A stretch of DNA of 64,000 bases from Treponema primitia ZAS-2. GTDB lineage: Bacteria; Spirochaetota; Spirochaetia; Treponematales; Breznakiellaceae. The translations under genes were made by a program, and so were the position numbers. Below the pieces are notes generated by a model. It was not told the origin of the DNA. It saw only the letters and a list, made by a program, of their open reading frames with translations, and searched no databases. This document shows positions 26,648-35,528 of the stretch, piece by piece; position 1 is the first letter of the stretch; every line of letters begins with the position of its first letter. The stretch lies in the NCBI RefSeq assembly GCF_000214375.1, contig NC_015578.1, positions 992,001 through 1,056,000 of the forward strand. Direction: 5' to 3'.

Positions 26648-27817
26648 ATGGTAAACAGGGGTGACTATATTTCCGATTCCGAGTGGCAGCGTTTCCAGGA
26701 TTTTTCGAAAGACCGGGAAACTCCCTGCATTATCATGAACCTACAGACCATAAGGGAAAACTACCAGCGTCTGCGGGGCCTTTTCCCCTACAGCGAAATC
26801 TATTACGCCGTCAAGGCCAACCCGGACCCGGAAATTATCTCCATGCTGGCGGAGATGGATTCCTGTTTCGACATCGCCTCCCGGCCCGAGTTGGACAAAG
26901 TCCTCGCCCTGGGGGTTATCCCCGAGCGGATCTCCTACGGCAATACCATTAAAAAAGCCAGGGACATCGCCTACTTTTACGAGAAGGGGGTCCGCATGTT
27001 CGCCACCGACAGCAAGGAGGACCTTAAAAACATAGCCTCCGCTGCACCGGGGGCCAAAATCTACGTCCGTATTCTGGTGGAAAACTCCGTTACCGCCGAC
27101 TGGCCCCTGTCCCGCAAATTCGGCTGCCACCCCGACATGGCCTACGATTTGCTCATCCTCGCCCGGGACCTGGGCTTGGTCCCCTACGGTATCTCCTTCC
27201 ATGTGGGAAGCCAGCAGCGGGATATAGGCCAGTGGGACGATGCCATTGCCAAAACCAAATACCTCTTCTCCTCCCTGGAGGAGGACGAGGGCATACGTCT
27301 TTCGATGATCAACATGGGCGGCGGTTTCCCCGCCTCCTATACCACCCCCACCAACGATCTCAGCGAATACGCCACCGAAATACGGCGTTACCTTGAGGAC
27401 GACTTTGGGGACGATCTCCCCAAAATCATCCTGGAACCCGGCCGCTCCCTGGTGGGCAACGCCGGCATCCTCATGACCGAGGTGGTCCTTGTCTCCCGGA
27501 AGAACAACACCGCTCTGAACCGTTGGGTCTACCTGGACGCGGGCAAATTTAACGGCCTCATAGAAACCCTGGACGAATCCATCAAGTACCCCATCGTCAC
27601 CAGCAAGGACGCACCAGGGGTAAAGGAAGCGGAGGTCATCCTGGCCGGCCCCACCTGCGACAGCATGGACATCCTCTACGAAGACTATAAATACCGCCTG
27701 CCGGTGGATCTTAAGGTTGGGGACAAACTCTACTTCTTATCCACCGGAGCCTACACCGCAAGCTATGCATCCGTGGGCTTCAATGGGTTCCTGCCCATCA
27801 AGACCCATATCATGTAA
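26648..27817 (+). CDS. PLP-dependent ornithine/lysine decarboxylase, fold III
   Basis: The ATG at 26648 follows AGAGGTG and gives 389 aa. The fold-type III signature is complete: Y-Y-A-V-K-A-N-P with PLP Lys56, S-F-H-V-G-S-Q-Q, M-G-G-G-F-P for phosphate binding, E-P-G-R-S-L-V, and G-P-T-C-D-S-M-D with catalytic Cys337. It decarboxylates ornithine and/or lysine to putrescine or cadaverine for polyamines. Substrate preference cannot be set from sequence alone. The gene stands alone. Confidence 0.9.
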   Translation: MVNRGDYISDSEWQRFQDFSKDRETPCIIMNLQTIRENYQRLRGLFPYSEIYYAVKANPDPEIISMLAEMDSCFDIASRPELDKVLALGVIPERISYGNTIKKARDIAYFYEKGVRMFATDSKEDLKNIASAAPGAKIYVRILVENSVTADWPLSRKFGCHPDMAYDLLILARDLGLVPYGISFHVGSQQRDIGQWDDAIAKTKYLFSSLEEDEGIRLSMINMGGGFPASYTTPTNDLSEYATEIRRYLEDDFGDDLPKIILEPGRSLVGNAGILMTEVVLVSRKNNTALNRWVYLDAGKFNGLIETLDESIKYPIVTSKDAPGVKEAEVILAGPTCDSMDILYEDYKYRLPVDLKVGDKLYFLSTGAYTASYASVGFNGFLPIKTHIM

Positions 27818-27866
27818 CAGCCCCGGCACCCTTAGGCCGCTTTAAGGAAAGCGCCGATACTTCCCG

Positions 27867-27897
27867 GGACATGGCAGCGCCTCAACCCGCCATGTCC
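27867..27897. other. Stem-loop downstream of the decarboxylase gene
   Basis: A 9-bp stem (27867-27875 with 27889-27897) with a 13-nt loop lies in the 182-bp gap after the decarboxylase gene. No T-run follows. Nothing else is evident in 27818-27999. Confidence 0.4.
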
Positions 27898-27999
27898 GCA
27901 GTGAGCTCCGGAGCCCAAGGGCGCAGCATAAAATAAGCTCTGGAGCCTTACACCTTTGCGGCTGATTGAAGGAAACTTTCAAACCATTTAGCAAGACAA

Positions 28000-28572
28000 T
28001 CACTGCTTTATTTGAAAGATTAAATTAATCATAAGTTTAGCTAATTCATGTATTGATTTATTCATACCATTATTTACCCAATGATATATAATGCCAATAG
28101 TACCCGTAGCTAAAAACATAAAATAGTATTCCTTGGTTTGCTCATCAGGCAATTTATCAGTTAAAAATTTTGAAAAATTTTTCCGATACATAGAACTGAA
28201 AAGCGTCTTGGAAAAATTAATATTTCCATTTTCGCTAAATAACACATAAATTGATTTATTATTGTCCGCAACATGCTGCAAAATTTCTTCCATCATTTGC
28301 AATGCGCCATGTTTATCATTTTTATAAAATTCATATTTATTAGATATACTATCAATAAAAGCAAGCGTTTCTTCTTCGGTTTTTCGGAGTAAATCATATT
28401 GATCGGCATAATAGGTATAGAATGTTGAACGGCTTATATCGGCAAGCGCACATATCTCTTTGACGGAAATGAGCGAAATTGGTTTTGTTTTCATCAATTC
28501 CATGAGGCTTTCACGTAGAACCATCCTGGTATAACGGGCTTTTCGGTTATCTTTTGCTTGTTTGTTTTCCAT
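28000..28572 (-). CDS. TetR-family transcriptional regulator
   Basis: The 190-aa protein has an N-terminal TetR HTH (residues about 14-60: S-L-I-S-V-K-E-I-C-A-L-A-D-I-S-R-S-T-F-Y-T-Y-Y) and a helical ligand/dimer domain. A GGAGG ribosome site precedes the ATG. The gene is clearly more AT rich than its neighbours. It is divergent from the outer-membrane protein at 28741, with an inverted repeat between them, so it probably controls itself and that gene. The ligand is unknown. Confidence 0.88.
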   Translation of the reverse strand: MENKQAKDNRKARYTRMVLRESLMELMKTKPISLISVKEICALADISRSTFYTYYADQYDLLRKTEEETLAFIDSISNKYEFYKNDKHGALQMMEEILQHVADNNKSIYVLFSENGNINFSKTLFSSMYRKNFSKFLTDKLPDEQTKEYYFMFLATGTIGIIYHWVNNGMNKSIHELAKLMINLIFQIKQ

Positions 28573-28607
28573 GAATTAACAATTCCTCCGTTTCTTTACC
28601 TTGACAT

Positions 28608-28629
28608 TTTCTGGAATTTTGTCCAGAAA
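28608..28629. promoter_or_regulatory. Candidate TetR operator
   Basis: Perfect 8-bp arms TTTCTGGA (28608-28615) and TCCAGAAA (28622-28629) flank a 6-bp spacer in the divergent intergenic region. Size and position suit a TetR dimer. A weak minus-strand promoter (TTGTGT, 17 bp, CAAAAT) overlaps it. Confidence 0.55.
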
Positions 28630-28740
28630 TAGACATAAACACAACGTAGTGTTTCATTCAGTTTGTATTATATTGAACTCCATGTTAGGTTTTAGCATAC
28701 CAAGGCTTTTAAGTCAATTATTTTTTGGGGAGCCATAAAG

Positions 28741-29403
28741 ATGAAAGCTGGTATAGTTATTTATATTCTGCTTTTTACAACGGGAAATATTTTTGCACAA
28801 TCCCCGCGGCTCTATTTTGGCGGAAAGTTTGGCCTTGGCCCAATCCTGGGGCAGGATGGAGTTGTTTTGGGGGGCAATCTCAATCCCATACAGCTTGACT
28901 GGCAGATGGCTAAATTTTTTGCCCTTGGAACCGGGATGGGGTTTTATTTTGCCCCGCAAACAAAGGTAGAAGCCCCGAAGCAAACAGATCCCAGTTCCGG
29001 CATAATGGAAACCTATGCCGGCATGGAAACACACATGGTTTTCCCGCTGCTTTTGAAGGCAACTATCAACCCAAGTATCTTTTCCGTTGAATTTGGCGGA
29101 GGTCTATATGTTGCCCCGGTACTAATGAATACAACAGTCGAAAGATCCAATGACAATGGATACACCGTTTCAGAAGCCTATGGCAAGAAACTTTTTTCAG
29201 TTGATCATCCTAATCCGTTAGGGCTCATTGTTTCCAGCAGTTTTGGAGTTAAAATTGGCAATGGAATCATTTTTTTAGATTTAGGTTATTTGAGAGATTT
29301 TTCCGAAGTTACCGTCAAATTCAACGATAAAAAGGTTGGGAATCATCTTTGGAATATGCTTGCTGTTAACATCGGCTATAAACATGGATTTTTATCCAAA
29401 TAA
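28741..29403 (+). CDS. Outer-membrane beta-barrel protein
   Basis: The 220-aa protein has a signal peptide (cleavage after N-I-F-A) and alternating hydrophobic strands with aromatic girdles (Y-F-G-G-K-F-G-L-G-P-I-L-G, A-L-G-T-G-M-G-F-Y-F), as in small outer-membrane barrels. A GGGGAG ribosome site precedes the ATG. A small lipoprotein follows 21 bp later, probably in the same transcript and under the divergent TetR. No specific family recognised. Confidence 0.7.
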   Translation: MKAGIVIYILLFTTGNIFAQSPRLYFGGKFGLGPILGQDGVVLGGNLNPIQLDWQMAKFFALGTGMGFYFAPQTKVEAPKQTDPSSGIMETYAGMETHMVFPLLLKATINPSIFSVEFGGGLYVAPVLMNTTVERSNDNGYTVSEAYGKKLFSVDHPNPLGLIVSSSFGVKIGNGIIFLDLGYLRDFSEVTVKFNDKKVGNHLWNMLAVNIGYKHGFLSK

Positions 29404-29424
29404 AATCGGAAGGAGATTAAAAGT

Positions 29425-29751
29425 ATGAAGACAAAATTTGGAATGTTTTTTTTGCTTGTATTGGTCGTCATATCTGTTTCATGTGCAACCGGGCAATACA
29501 TGGAAATGAAATCAAAGGAAAATGCGGAAGTACTCGGGTTAGTTCAAAGTACATTTTTGGTGAGTGGTTCTTTCAGATACCGAAGCACCATTAATACGCA
29601 AGCCTATATCACCCTATTGGCTGAAGCGCAAAATAAATACCCCGATATAAATATTGATATACGGGATATTTCATGGGCAATTGGGCAAGGAGATGCTGCT
29701 AATAATAACTATGAGTACACTGCTATTGGAAAAGTAATTAAACAACAGTAG
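29425..29751 (+). CDS. Small lipoprotein, 108 aa
   Basis: The signal peptide ends V-I-S-V-S-C with a lipobox-like Cys. The mature part is about 88 residues (N-I-D-I-R-D-I-S-W-A-I-G) with no recognised domain. It follows the barrel protein closely, preceded by a GGAAGGAG ribosome site, so they are likely partners. AT rich like its neighbours. Confidence 0.7.
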   Translation: MKTKFGMFFLLVLVVISVSCATGQYMEMKSKENAEVLGLVQSTFLVSGSFRYRSTINTQAYITLLAEAQNKYPDINIDIRDISWAIGQGDAANNNYEYTAIGKVIKQQ

Positions 29752-29804
29752 CCAAAAATGTATAGTAGGCATAGAGGTATCTGGAGGGCCCCGTTTTCTT
29801 GTGC

Positions 29805-31097
29805 TTATTCCCGGAGCCCCACCAGCACAAACCCCGCGGCGCCCACGTTCCACCCGTCCTGTTCCTCCCAGCTTGCCAGTACGGTCCGGGGAAATTTCTC
29901 TCCCGGAGACCCGCTCATGACCCCCAGGCCGGTATAGACAAAACCGGCCGGAAGGGCGGGTAGGCTCAGTTCCTGAATTTCCGTAAGCCCATTCCGGTTT
30001 ATCCCAATAAACCCTTTTCCGCTTGGGCTGATCACCAGGGCAAGGGGTTTTTTGACATAGCCGCCGGAATTTTCCGGGGATACCGGATATTCCGTTTGAT
30101 AAAACCCGGGGAATATCAGAATATCATTCTGGGTGTTGCCTAAAACTGAGTCATCGGCATAATACCGGAGGCTGGTGAATTCCGGGGAAACCACCGCTGC
30201 AATCCCCGGAGCTTCGGGGGATGCAGACAGCTTCGATGGGATCATCTTTTCCAAGACCTGGCGCAGCAGGTCCGGCGCCTGTTCCAGGGGGCGGGGTTGG
30301 GATGCGTTTTGCAGGGCCCCCGGGCTTGATTGCGTTCCGGGCGCCGATAAAGCCGCAGTATGGAAATACCCGATGCCCCGACCGGTTCCGGCCTTTTTTA
30401 CCGCCCGGTAATACCAGGCGTCATCGGGGCCTTCCCGCAGGTCTTCCAAATCCCAGCCTTCCTCAGGGGGAAGATCCCTAAAAGCGGGGATGTCCAGTTC
30501 CTCAAGGCCCCCGGCTCTGGTTCCGGCGGCGGCCTGTAAGCCCCAGACCTGGGGCGAAGGGGGGGGCAGGTTTGTATCGATAAAGTAATCGTCCCGGTAC
30601 AGCAGGGCTGCCGGGGTTTGCCCATAGATGAAAAGGGTATCCACCGAATAGTCCTTCCAATACCGGCCCATATCCGCCTGGTACAGGGCTATCCCGGCAT
30701 TAGTGGCGGGGGTAACTCCCTCGCTCCCGTCGGCAGAACCTGCCCAGGGGGCGAAGGCCAGGAAGCCTTCACGGTTTATACCCAGGAAGAGCCGGTCCTC
30801 CCGGGCCAGGATGCCTGCAATACGCTGGGCAAGGGGCCAAGGTATATAGGGGGTCAGGGATGCCTCATCAGGGGAGGGGATCAGCGCCGGGCCATCCTCT
30901 CCAAGCTCAAACCACAGGGGGTTTTCCCCACTTTGCAGGATCGCCCGGGGAAGCTGCCCGTATTCTACCGGGGGCATTTTCGGGATCGCCGCTTCACCGG
31001 CTGGAAGTTCTGCAGGAAACTGCGCTGGAAGATCCGTGTTTTTTCCAGTGCATGAAAACAGGGAAAGCAGGCATATCAAGGATAAGACAGAGACCAT
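29805..31097 (-). CDS. Lipoprotein of unknown function, 430 aa
   Basis: The N-terminus V-L-S-L-I-C-L-L-S-L-F-S-C is a lipoprotein signal. The mature protein has recurring beta motifs such as F-L-G-I-N-R-E-G-F-L-A-F and F-I-G-I-N-R-N-G-L-T-E-I, suggesting a repetitive, perhaps propeller-like, beta structure. No Shine-Dalgarno is visible before the ATG. The gene follows another lipoprotein gene by 96 bp on the same strand. Function unknown. Confidence 0.65.
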   Translation of the reverse strand: MVSVLSLICLLSLFSCTGKNTDLPAQFPAELPAGEAAIPKMPPVEYGQLPRAILQSGENPLWFELGEDGPALIPSPDEASLTPYIPWPLAQRIAGILAREDRLFLGINREGFLAFAPWAGSADGSEGVTPATNAGIALYQADMGRYWKDYSVDTLFIYGQTPAALLYRDDYFIDTNLPPPSPQVWGLQAAAGTRAGGLEELDIPAFRDLPPEEGWDLEDLREGPDDAWYYRAVKKAGTGRGIGYFHTAALSAPGTQSSPGALQNASQPRPLEQAPDLLRQVLEKMIPSKLSASPEAPGIAAVVSPEFTSLRYYADDSVLGNTQNDILIFPGFYQTEYPVSPENSGGYVKKPLALVISPSGKGFIGINRNGLTEIQELSLPALPAGFVYTGLGVMSGSPGEKFPRTVLASWEEQDGWNVGAAGFVLVGLRE

Positions 31098-31193
31098 AGT
31101 TTAATGTCGGAATGTAGACGCCAGGGAATGACTGGAATAAAGAGAAGATTTACCACAGGCGCCCACAAAGGGGTTCCTCCGCTCTCCCCCGGC

Positions 31194-32009
31194 CTAGTTC
31201 CCCGCCTTCACCCACATCCACCCGCTCCGGCTGACCCGGAGCAAGCCCCCGGCTGAAACATAGGTATCCGTCTCTGCACCGACCCTGAACCGGAACCCCA
31301 CCCCAGGTTCGGCTATTACCGGTTTAGCAAAGGGGGATGGCCCGATAAAGGGCCCAATTGTTTCCCCTGGCTGCCCCGGCCCTTCCCTGAGCAGGGCTTC
31401 CCGGGATACCGGTAGTTCCACTTCTTTCCGAAGGGATATACGCCGTCGATCAAACCCGGACTTTACCGTGCGGACCGCGATGTCCGTCCAGTCCGCGCGC
31501 CAGGGGTCGGCCTGTATCTCCGGGGGGACTGAGGAACTTGCCAAAAGTGAGCGGAAACGGGGCCAATCGAAGTACTCGGGCCGCCGTTTCCCCGGATCCG
31601 CCGATGCTTCCGTTGCGGCGGCCATTTCCCGGTAGAACCAGGCCTCCGGGCCGCCCTGCCAGCTGAGGTAGATACTGCCTTCTTTAGCGTCGAAGGGGAA
31701 AATACCCCCGGCAGGACGCATTTCCCCGGGAAGTACCCCCCTGCTTGGCCAGTAGGGGAAGGCCAGGATGCCGGTCGCCCATTCCTGGACCACCGAAACA
31801 GCTGCCTTTCCCCCGGCGGTTTCCGCAGTTTGATAGACCCCCTCCTGGTTTAACCAGATAAGCCGCCAATGGGCTTGTCCCAGGGTCTCCTCCCAGAGGG
31901 AGGGCAGGGATGGCATTACCACGGTGTATTCCTGGGGAATAACCGGATCTCCGCAGGCCCCTAGGGCCATGATTAACAGAAAAACCAAAAATACACAATT
32001 TCCTTTCAT
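31194..32009 (-). CDS. Lipoprotein of unknown function, 271 aa
   Basis: The signal peptide ends I-M-A-L-G-A-C-G with a lipid-acceptor Cys. The rest is rich in W, P and beta-strand segments (W-R-L-I-W-L-N-Q-E-G-V-Y, A-W-F-Y-R-E-M-A) with an SH3-like C-terminal stretch (T-Y-V-S-A-G-G-L-L-R-V-S-R-S-G-W). It is upstream of the 430-aa lipoprotein gene and divergent from the 479-aa coiled-coil gene. Not recognised. Confidence 0.65.
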   Translation of the reverse strand: MKGNCVFLVFLLIMALGACGDPVIPQEYTVVMPSLPSLWEETLGQAHWRLIWLNQEGVYQTAETAGGKAAVSVVQEWATGILAFPYWPSRGVLPGEMRPAGGIFPFDAKEGSIYLSWQGGPEAWFYREMAAATEASADPGKRRPEYFDWPRFRSLLASSSVPPEIQADPWRADWTDIAVRTVKSGFDRRRISLRKEVELPVSREALLREGPGQPGETIGPFIGPSPFAKPVIAEPGVGFRFRVGAETDTYVSAGGLLRVSRSGWMWVKAGN

Positions 32010-32029
32010 ACATAAGGTAGGTATATGGT

Positions 32030-33469
32030 ATGAAGATTGCTTTAATTTCTTTTTTGTTGCATACTATTTTTATAATGGCTGAAATTGAAGATTATCAAAA
32101 ACAGCTCACTGAAGTCCTGGAAGCCCGGGCCGCCTGGTTTGAGAAATCAGAACTGGCCAAGCTAAAGGAAGAATTTCGTACCTTTCATACCGCCTTTGCG
32201 GGGCTTTACAATTTATTTTTAAAAAAAGGGTTGATCATCGCGGATGTTTACAAAAATGAAGTAAAGATCAGCGAACTGGAAGTACCGGAAACCGGCCCGT
32301 TTGAGGAAGGGGACTGGAAGGATCAGTACAGTCTGCGCTTATCCAACTATGATAATCAGCTTGACTTCCTGGTTAACTTCTACCAATTCAGCGTTGATTT
32401 TCTGAGCATGGAGAAGATAAAAACCATTCTGGGCTTGGTACGGTTTATTGACTGGACCAAACTTTCCAGTAACAGCGAGGCCCCCAATAACAAGGCTACC
32501 ATGGAGGTTATAAATCAGGCCAAAGCCGGAGCAGATCCCCTGTCTGCCAGTATTATCAATGAGGGGCTCTCCAAATTATCCAGGACCACCGGCAGCATCC
32601 TTTCATACCTAAAGATGCTCTCTGATTATAACCGGGAAGCCTATAAGGGAACCCTGAGGACCAAGGTTCTCGGCAGCCTGAACCCGGGGGAAGCCTCGTC
32701 CATACCGCTTTTAAAGAAAAAAATTGCCGCAGAAATGCCCGGCCAGCCTTTTTACCCGGAGCTGTTGGAGGAGATCAACAAAGAAAATTCCAAGGCCGGC
32801 AAAGCCCTGCGGGACAAGGTCCTGAAACAGCTTGTGGTGCCCGAGGATAAGTCCAAGATGGAGGCGCCCCAGATATCATTTAAGGGAATACTCATCGAAG
32901 GGCTCAACGCCATAGGCTCCTCCAATACTTCTATTAACGAAATTGCAGCCAAGTTGGATGAAAACGCCGAATTCCTGGAAGGGCGGAAAAACGGCTTCTG
33001 GGATAAACTCAAGCGTGTAATCCAGCAGATGCTGAACAAGGAACCGGACCCAACCATTTTCGATGTGGAGTACATAGACCCCATTAAGGGAGTACCGATC
33101 AAGGAAAAGGTAGATTTTTCCAACTTCAGGAGCGAAATGGACCGCAAGTGCCGTACCCTGATCGCCCTGTCCTCCCGAACCGGCGCCGCCTTCAACAAGA
33201 TGCAGTCCATGAGTGAAAGCCAGCTTGTGGTGCTCCTGGAAAAAAATATCCGGGACATACAAACCATGCACAAGATCCTGGGCGCCCTGGATGATTTTTT
33301 CAAACTTGAGGCGGGCAGGGAAGACCGGGATAAGGTAAAGGGAATCAAACCGGAATTGGCGACCATGAAAAACGCCATTGTCAAAGCAAATCAAAGACGT
33401 CATGAATATAGCGCCCAGAAGGAAGAGGAAGAACAACTTAAGAAGCTTGGCATTACGTCCGGAACTTAA
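32030..33469 (+). CDS. Helical/coiled-coil protein, 479 aa
   Basis: The product is strongly helical and charged, with long coiled-coil-like stretches (K-S-E-L-A-K-L-K-E-E-F, R-R-H-E-Y-S-A-Q-K-E-E-E-E). The first 15 residues (M-K-I-A-L-I-S-F-L-L-H-T-I-F-I) are hydrophobic; if they are not a real signal, the start is the ATG at 32075 (M-A-E-I-E-D-Y). Neither start has a strong ribosome site. No family recognised. It precedes a peptide-binding protein gene by 11 bp. Confidence 0.6.
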   Translation: MKIALISFLLHTIFIMAEIEDYQKQLTEVLEARAAWFEKSELAKLKEEFRTFHTAFAGLYNLFLKKGLIIADVYKNEVKISELEVPETGPFEEGDWKDQYSLRLSNYDNQLDFLVNFYQFSVDFLSMEKIKTILGLVRFIDWTKLSSNSEAPNNKATMEVINQAKAGADPLSASIINEGLSKLSRTTGSILSYLKMLSDYNREAYKGTLRTKVLGSLNPGEASSIPLLKKKIAAEMPGQPFYPELLEEINKENSKAGKALRDKVLKQLVVPEDKSKMEAPQISFKGILIEGLNAIGSSNTSINEIAAKLDENAEFLEGRKNGFWDKLKRVIQQMLNKEPDPTIFDVEYIDPIKGVPIKEKVDFSNFRSEMDRKCRTLIALSSRTGAAFNKMQSMSESQLVVLLEKNIRDIQTMHKILGALDDFFKLEAGREDRDKVKGIKPELATMKNAIVKANQRRHEYSAQKEEEEQLKKLGITSGT

Positions 33470-33480
33470 AGGGGAAAATT

Positions 33481-35451
33481 ATGTATACACTTTGTGTATC
33501 TCAATCGGAAGCAAATCTGAAAGGTTTGCATACACCTTGTAAATTTCAATCGGAAGCAAACCTGAAGGGTTTGCCAAAGGCCTTTAAAGGGTATTCAGTT
33601 TTGTTAACAAAATGCGGGGCTGTACTTGTGGTACTGTGCCTTTTCTTCGCCGGCGTGCCCGGCGCCTTTGCTCAGCCCATGCAGGACCAATCGGGTCCCC
33701 AGCCGGGACAGACTGCTCCAGCTGCGTCCCCAGCGCCGGGTACTGCCCCAGCAGCGGACGCCCCTGCTTCCCCTGCGCCTGAGTCCCCCGGACAGCGCCC
33801 ACTAGCGCCTCCATCTGCGGCGGATGCCCCGGCTTCCCCCTCGCCTGAATCCCCCGGGCAGCTAGTACCGCCCCCAACAGCGGAAACCCCCGTGCCCGGC
33901 GAAGTTCCTACAGCGCCGGACTTTGCCGAATCCCGGCCCCAGATTGCGAACCGGGAAGAGCTGACCATAGTGATTTCCCGGGACGAGGTGGAGCTGGATT
34001 TTCGGAAATCCTACCTTGCCAGCGAAGCCCAGCTATTTACCGCCCTTTACGAGGGGCTGTTCTCCTACCATCCCTATACCATGGAACCGGTACCTGCCGC
34101 AGCCAGCGCCTGGGAGGTCTCGGAGGATAAAAAAGAGTGGACCTTCACCATCCGGGAAACCGCCCGGTTTTGGAACGGGGACCCCCTCAGGGCGGAGGAT
34201 TTCCGGGCCGCCTGGATTTCCCTGCTGGACCCCAAGCGGCAGTCCCCCTATTCGTCCCTCTTTGACATCATCGAAGGCGCCCGGGATTACCGGCTGGGTA
34301 ATATCAGCGATCCCGCCGAGGTAGGCATTTCAGCCCCCGAACCCCGCAAACTGGTGGTAAAACTCAACTCCCCGGCCTCCTTCTTCCCCAGTATGCTCTG
34401 CCATCACTCCTTCAGCCCCATACATTCCGCCATGCTGGAAAATGAAGACTGGTCCCGGTTTCCACCGGTTTCCAACGGCCCTTTTTATATCTTGGAAAAT
34501 ACCGAGGACTCCATAGTGCTTACCCGGAATGAACTCTACTGGGATGTGGGCCGGGTAGCCTTGAAGAAGATCGTGGTCAAATATTCGGAAGACGCAGATG
34601 AAGCCTCGGCGTTCTGGAATTCCGGGGAAGCCCGGTGGATCGCCGGGGATGTGAATATGGAAACCCTGACGGATCGCAGCGGCATCGTGGTTAACCCCAT
34701 GTTTGCCACCCACTACTACTTTATCCGCTCCTCCCTCAAACCCTGGTCGGATCCCCGGGTCCGGCGAGCCCTGGCCATAGCCCTGCCCTGGGAGCAGGTC
34801 CGGCAAGGCCATTTCCTCCCCGCCAAGACCCTCATCTACCCCATATCGGGCTACCCGGAAGTTGAAGGCCTGGATACCACGGACATTGACGAGGCCAAGC
34901 GGCTCCTGAGCGAAGCAGGATACCCCGATGGGATGGGCCTGCCCCAACTGGTGATACGCCTGACCCCCTCCCCGGAAGCCGCCCGTATCGGAGGCCTCAT
35001 GGCCTCCACCTGGAAAGACGAACTGGGGATCCAGGTAAAGGTAGAGGTGGTTCCTTACAGGCGGTATTTTGAAACCCTGAAAGAGGATAACTACCAGGTA
35101 GGCTTTTCAACCTGGATAGGCGATTTCCCGGACCCCTATACCTTCCTCCAGATGTGGCGCCGGGACTCCAACCTGAATGACGCCCGGTACGACGATGCGG
35201 ATTACGAAGACCTGATGGAAAAGTCCATGTCCGAAGACGGAACTGCCCGCTTGGAAACCCTGGCAGCGGCAGAAAAACTCCTCCTGTCCCGCGGGGCAGT
35301 ACTCCCCATTTCCTTCAGCCCCGCTGTGAACGTGGTAGACACCGACGAACTGGAAGGCTGGTTCCCCAATGCCCTGGACATACACCCGGTCAAGTATTTT
35401 TCGTTTAAGGCCTTCCGGCCCCTGCCGGGGGTAACGATGCTGACTCATTGA
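33481..35451 (+). CDS. OppA-like peptide-binding protein
   Basis: Residues about 150-650 form an SBP_bac_5 (OppA/DppA) solute-binding domain: Y-E-G-L-F-S-Y-H-P, W-E-V-S-E-D-K-K-E-W-T-F-T-I-R, A-R-F-W-N-G-D-P-L, D-P-Y-T-F-L-Q-M-W. The hydrophobic signal (V-L-V-V-L-C-L-F-F-A-G-V-P-G-A-F-A) lies unusually late, at residues 47-64, because a 45-bp tandem duplication precedes it. The TTG at 33601 just before the signal is a possible true start. A Pro/Ala-rich linker follows the signal. No permease genes are adjacent. Confidence 0.85.
   Translation: MYTLCVSQSEANLKGLHTPCKFQSEANLKGLPKAFKGYSVLLTKCGAVLVVLCLFFAGVPGAFAQPMQDQSGPQPGQTAPAASPAPGTAPAADAPASPAPESPGQRPLAPPSAADAPASPSPESPGQLVPPPTAETPVPGEVPTAPDFAESRPQIANREELTIVISRDEVELDFRKSYLASEAQLFTALYEGLFSYHPYTMEPVPAAASAWEVSEDKKEWTFTIRETARFWNGDPLRAEDFRAAWISLLDPKRQSPYSSLFDIIEGARDYRLGNISDPAEVGISAPEPRKLVVKLNSPASFFPSMLCHHSFSPIHSAMLENEDWSRFPPVSNGPFYILENTEDSIVLTRNELYWDVGRVALKKIVVKYSEDADEASAFWNSGEARWIAGDVNMETLTDRSGIVVNPMFATHYYFIRSSLKPWSDPRVRRALAIALPWEQVRQGHFLPAKTLIYPISGYPEVEGLDTTDIDEAKRLLSEAGYPDGMGLPQLVIRLTPSPEAARIGGLMASTWKDELGIQVKVEVVPYRRYFETLKEDNYQVGFSTWIGDFPDPYTFLQMWRRDSNLNDARYDDADYEDLMEKSMSEDGTARLETLAAAEKLLLSRGAVLPISFSPAVNVVDTDELEGWFPNALDIHPVKYFSFKAFRPLPGVTMLTH
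33485..33574 (+). repeat. 45-bp tandem duplication
   Basis: Two 45-bp units (33485-33529, 33530-33574) differ at only a few bases and both read S-E-A-N-L-K-G-L in the frame of the peptide-binding protein. Confidence 0.85.
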
Positions 35452-35472
35452 GCTTGGGAGGATGTGAACAAT

Positions 35473-35512
35473 AAAAGAGGCTATCCGGGACATCCCCGAA
35501 TAGCCTCTTTTC
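35473..35512. terminator. Bidirectional terminator
   Basis: A stem of about 17 bp with one mismatch (AAAAGAGGCTAT at 35473-35484 pairing with 35501-35512) around a short loop, A-rich on the left and T-rich on the right. It separates the convergent peptide-binding and SPOR genes. Confidence 0.85.
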
Positions 35513-35528
35513 TATTTTGTTTTCTTAT

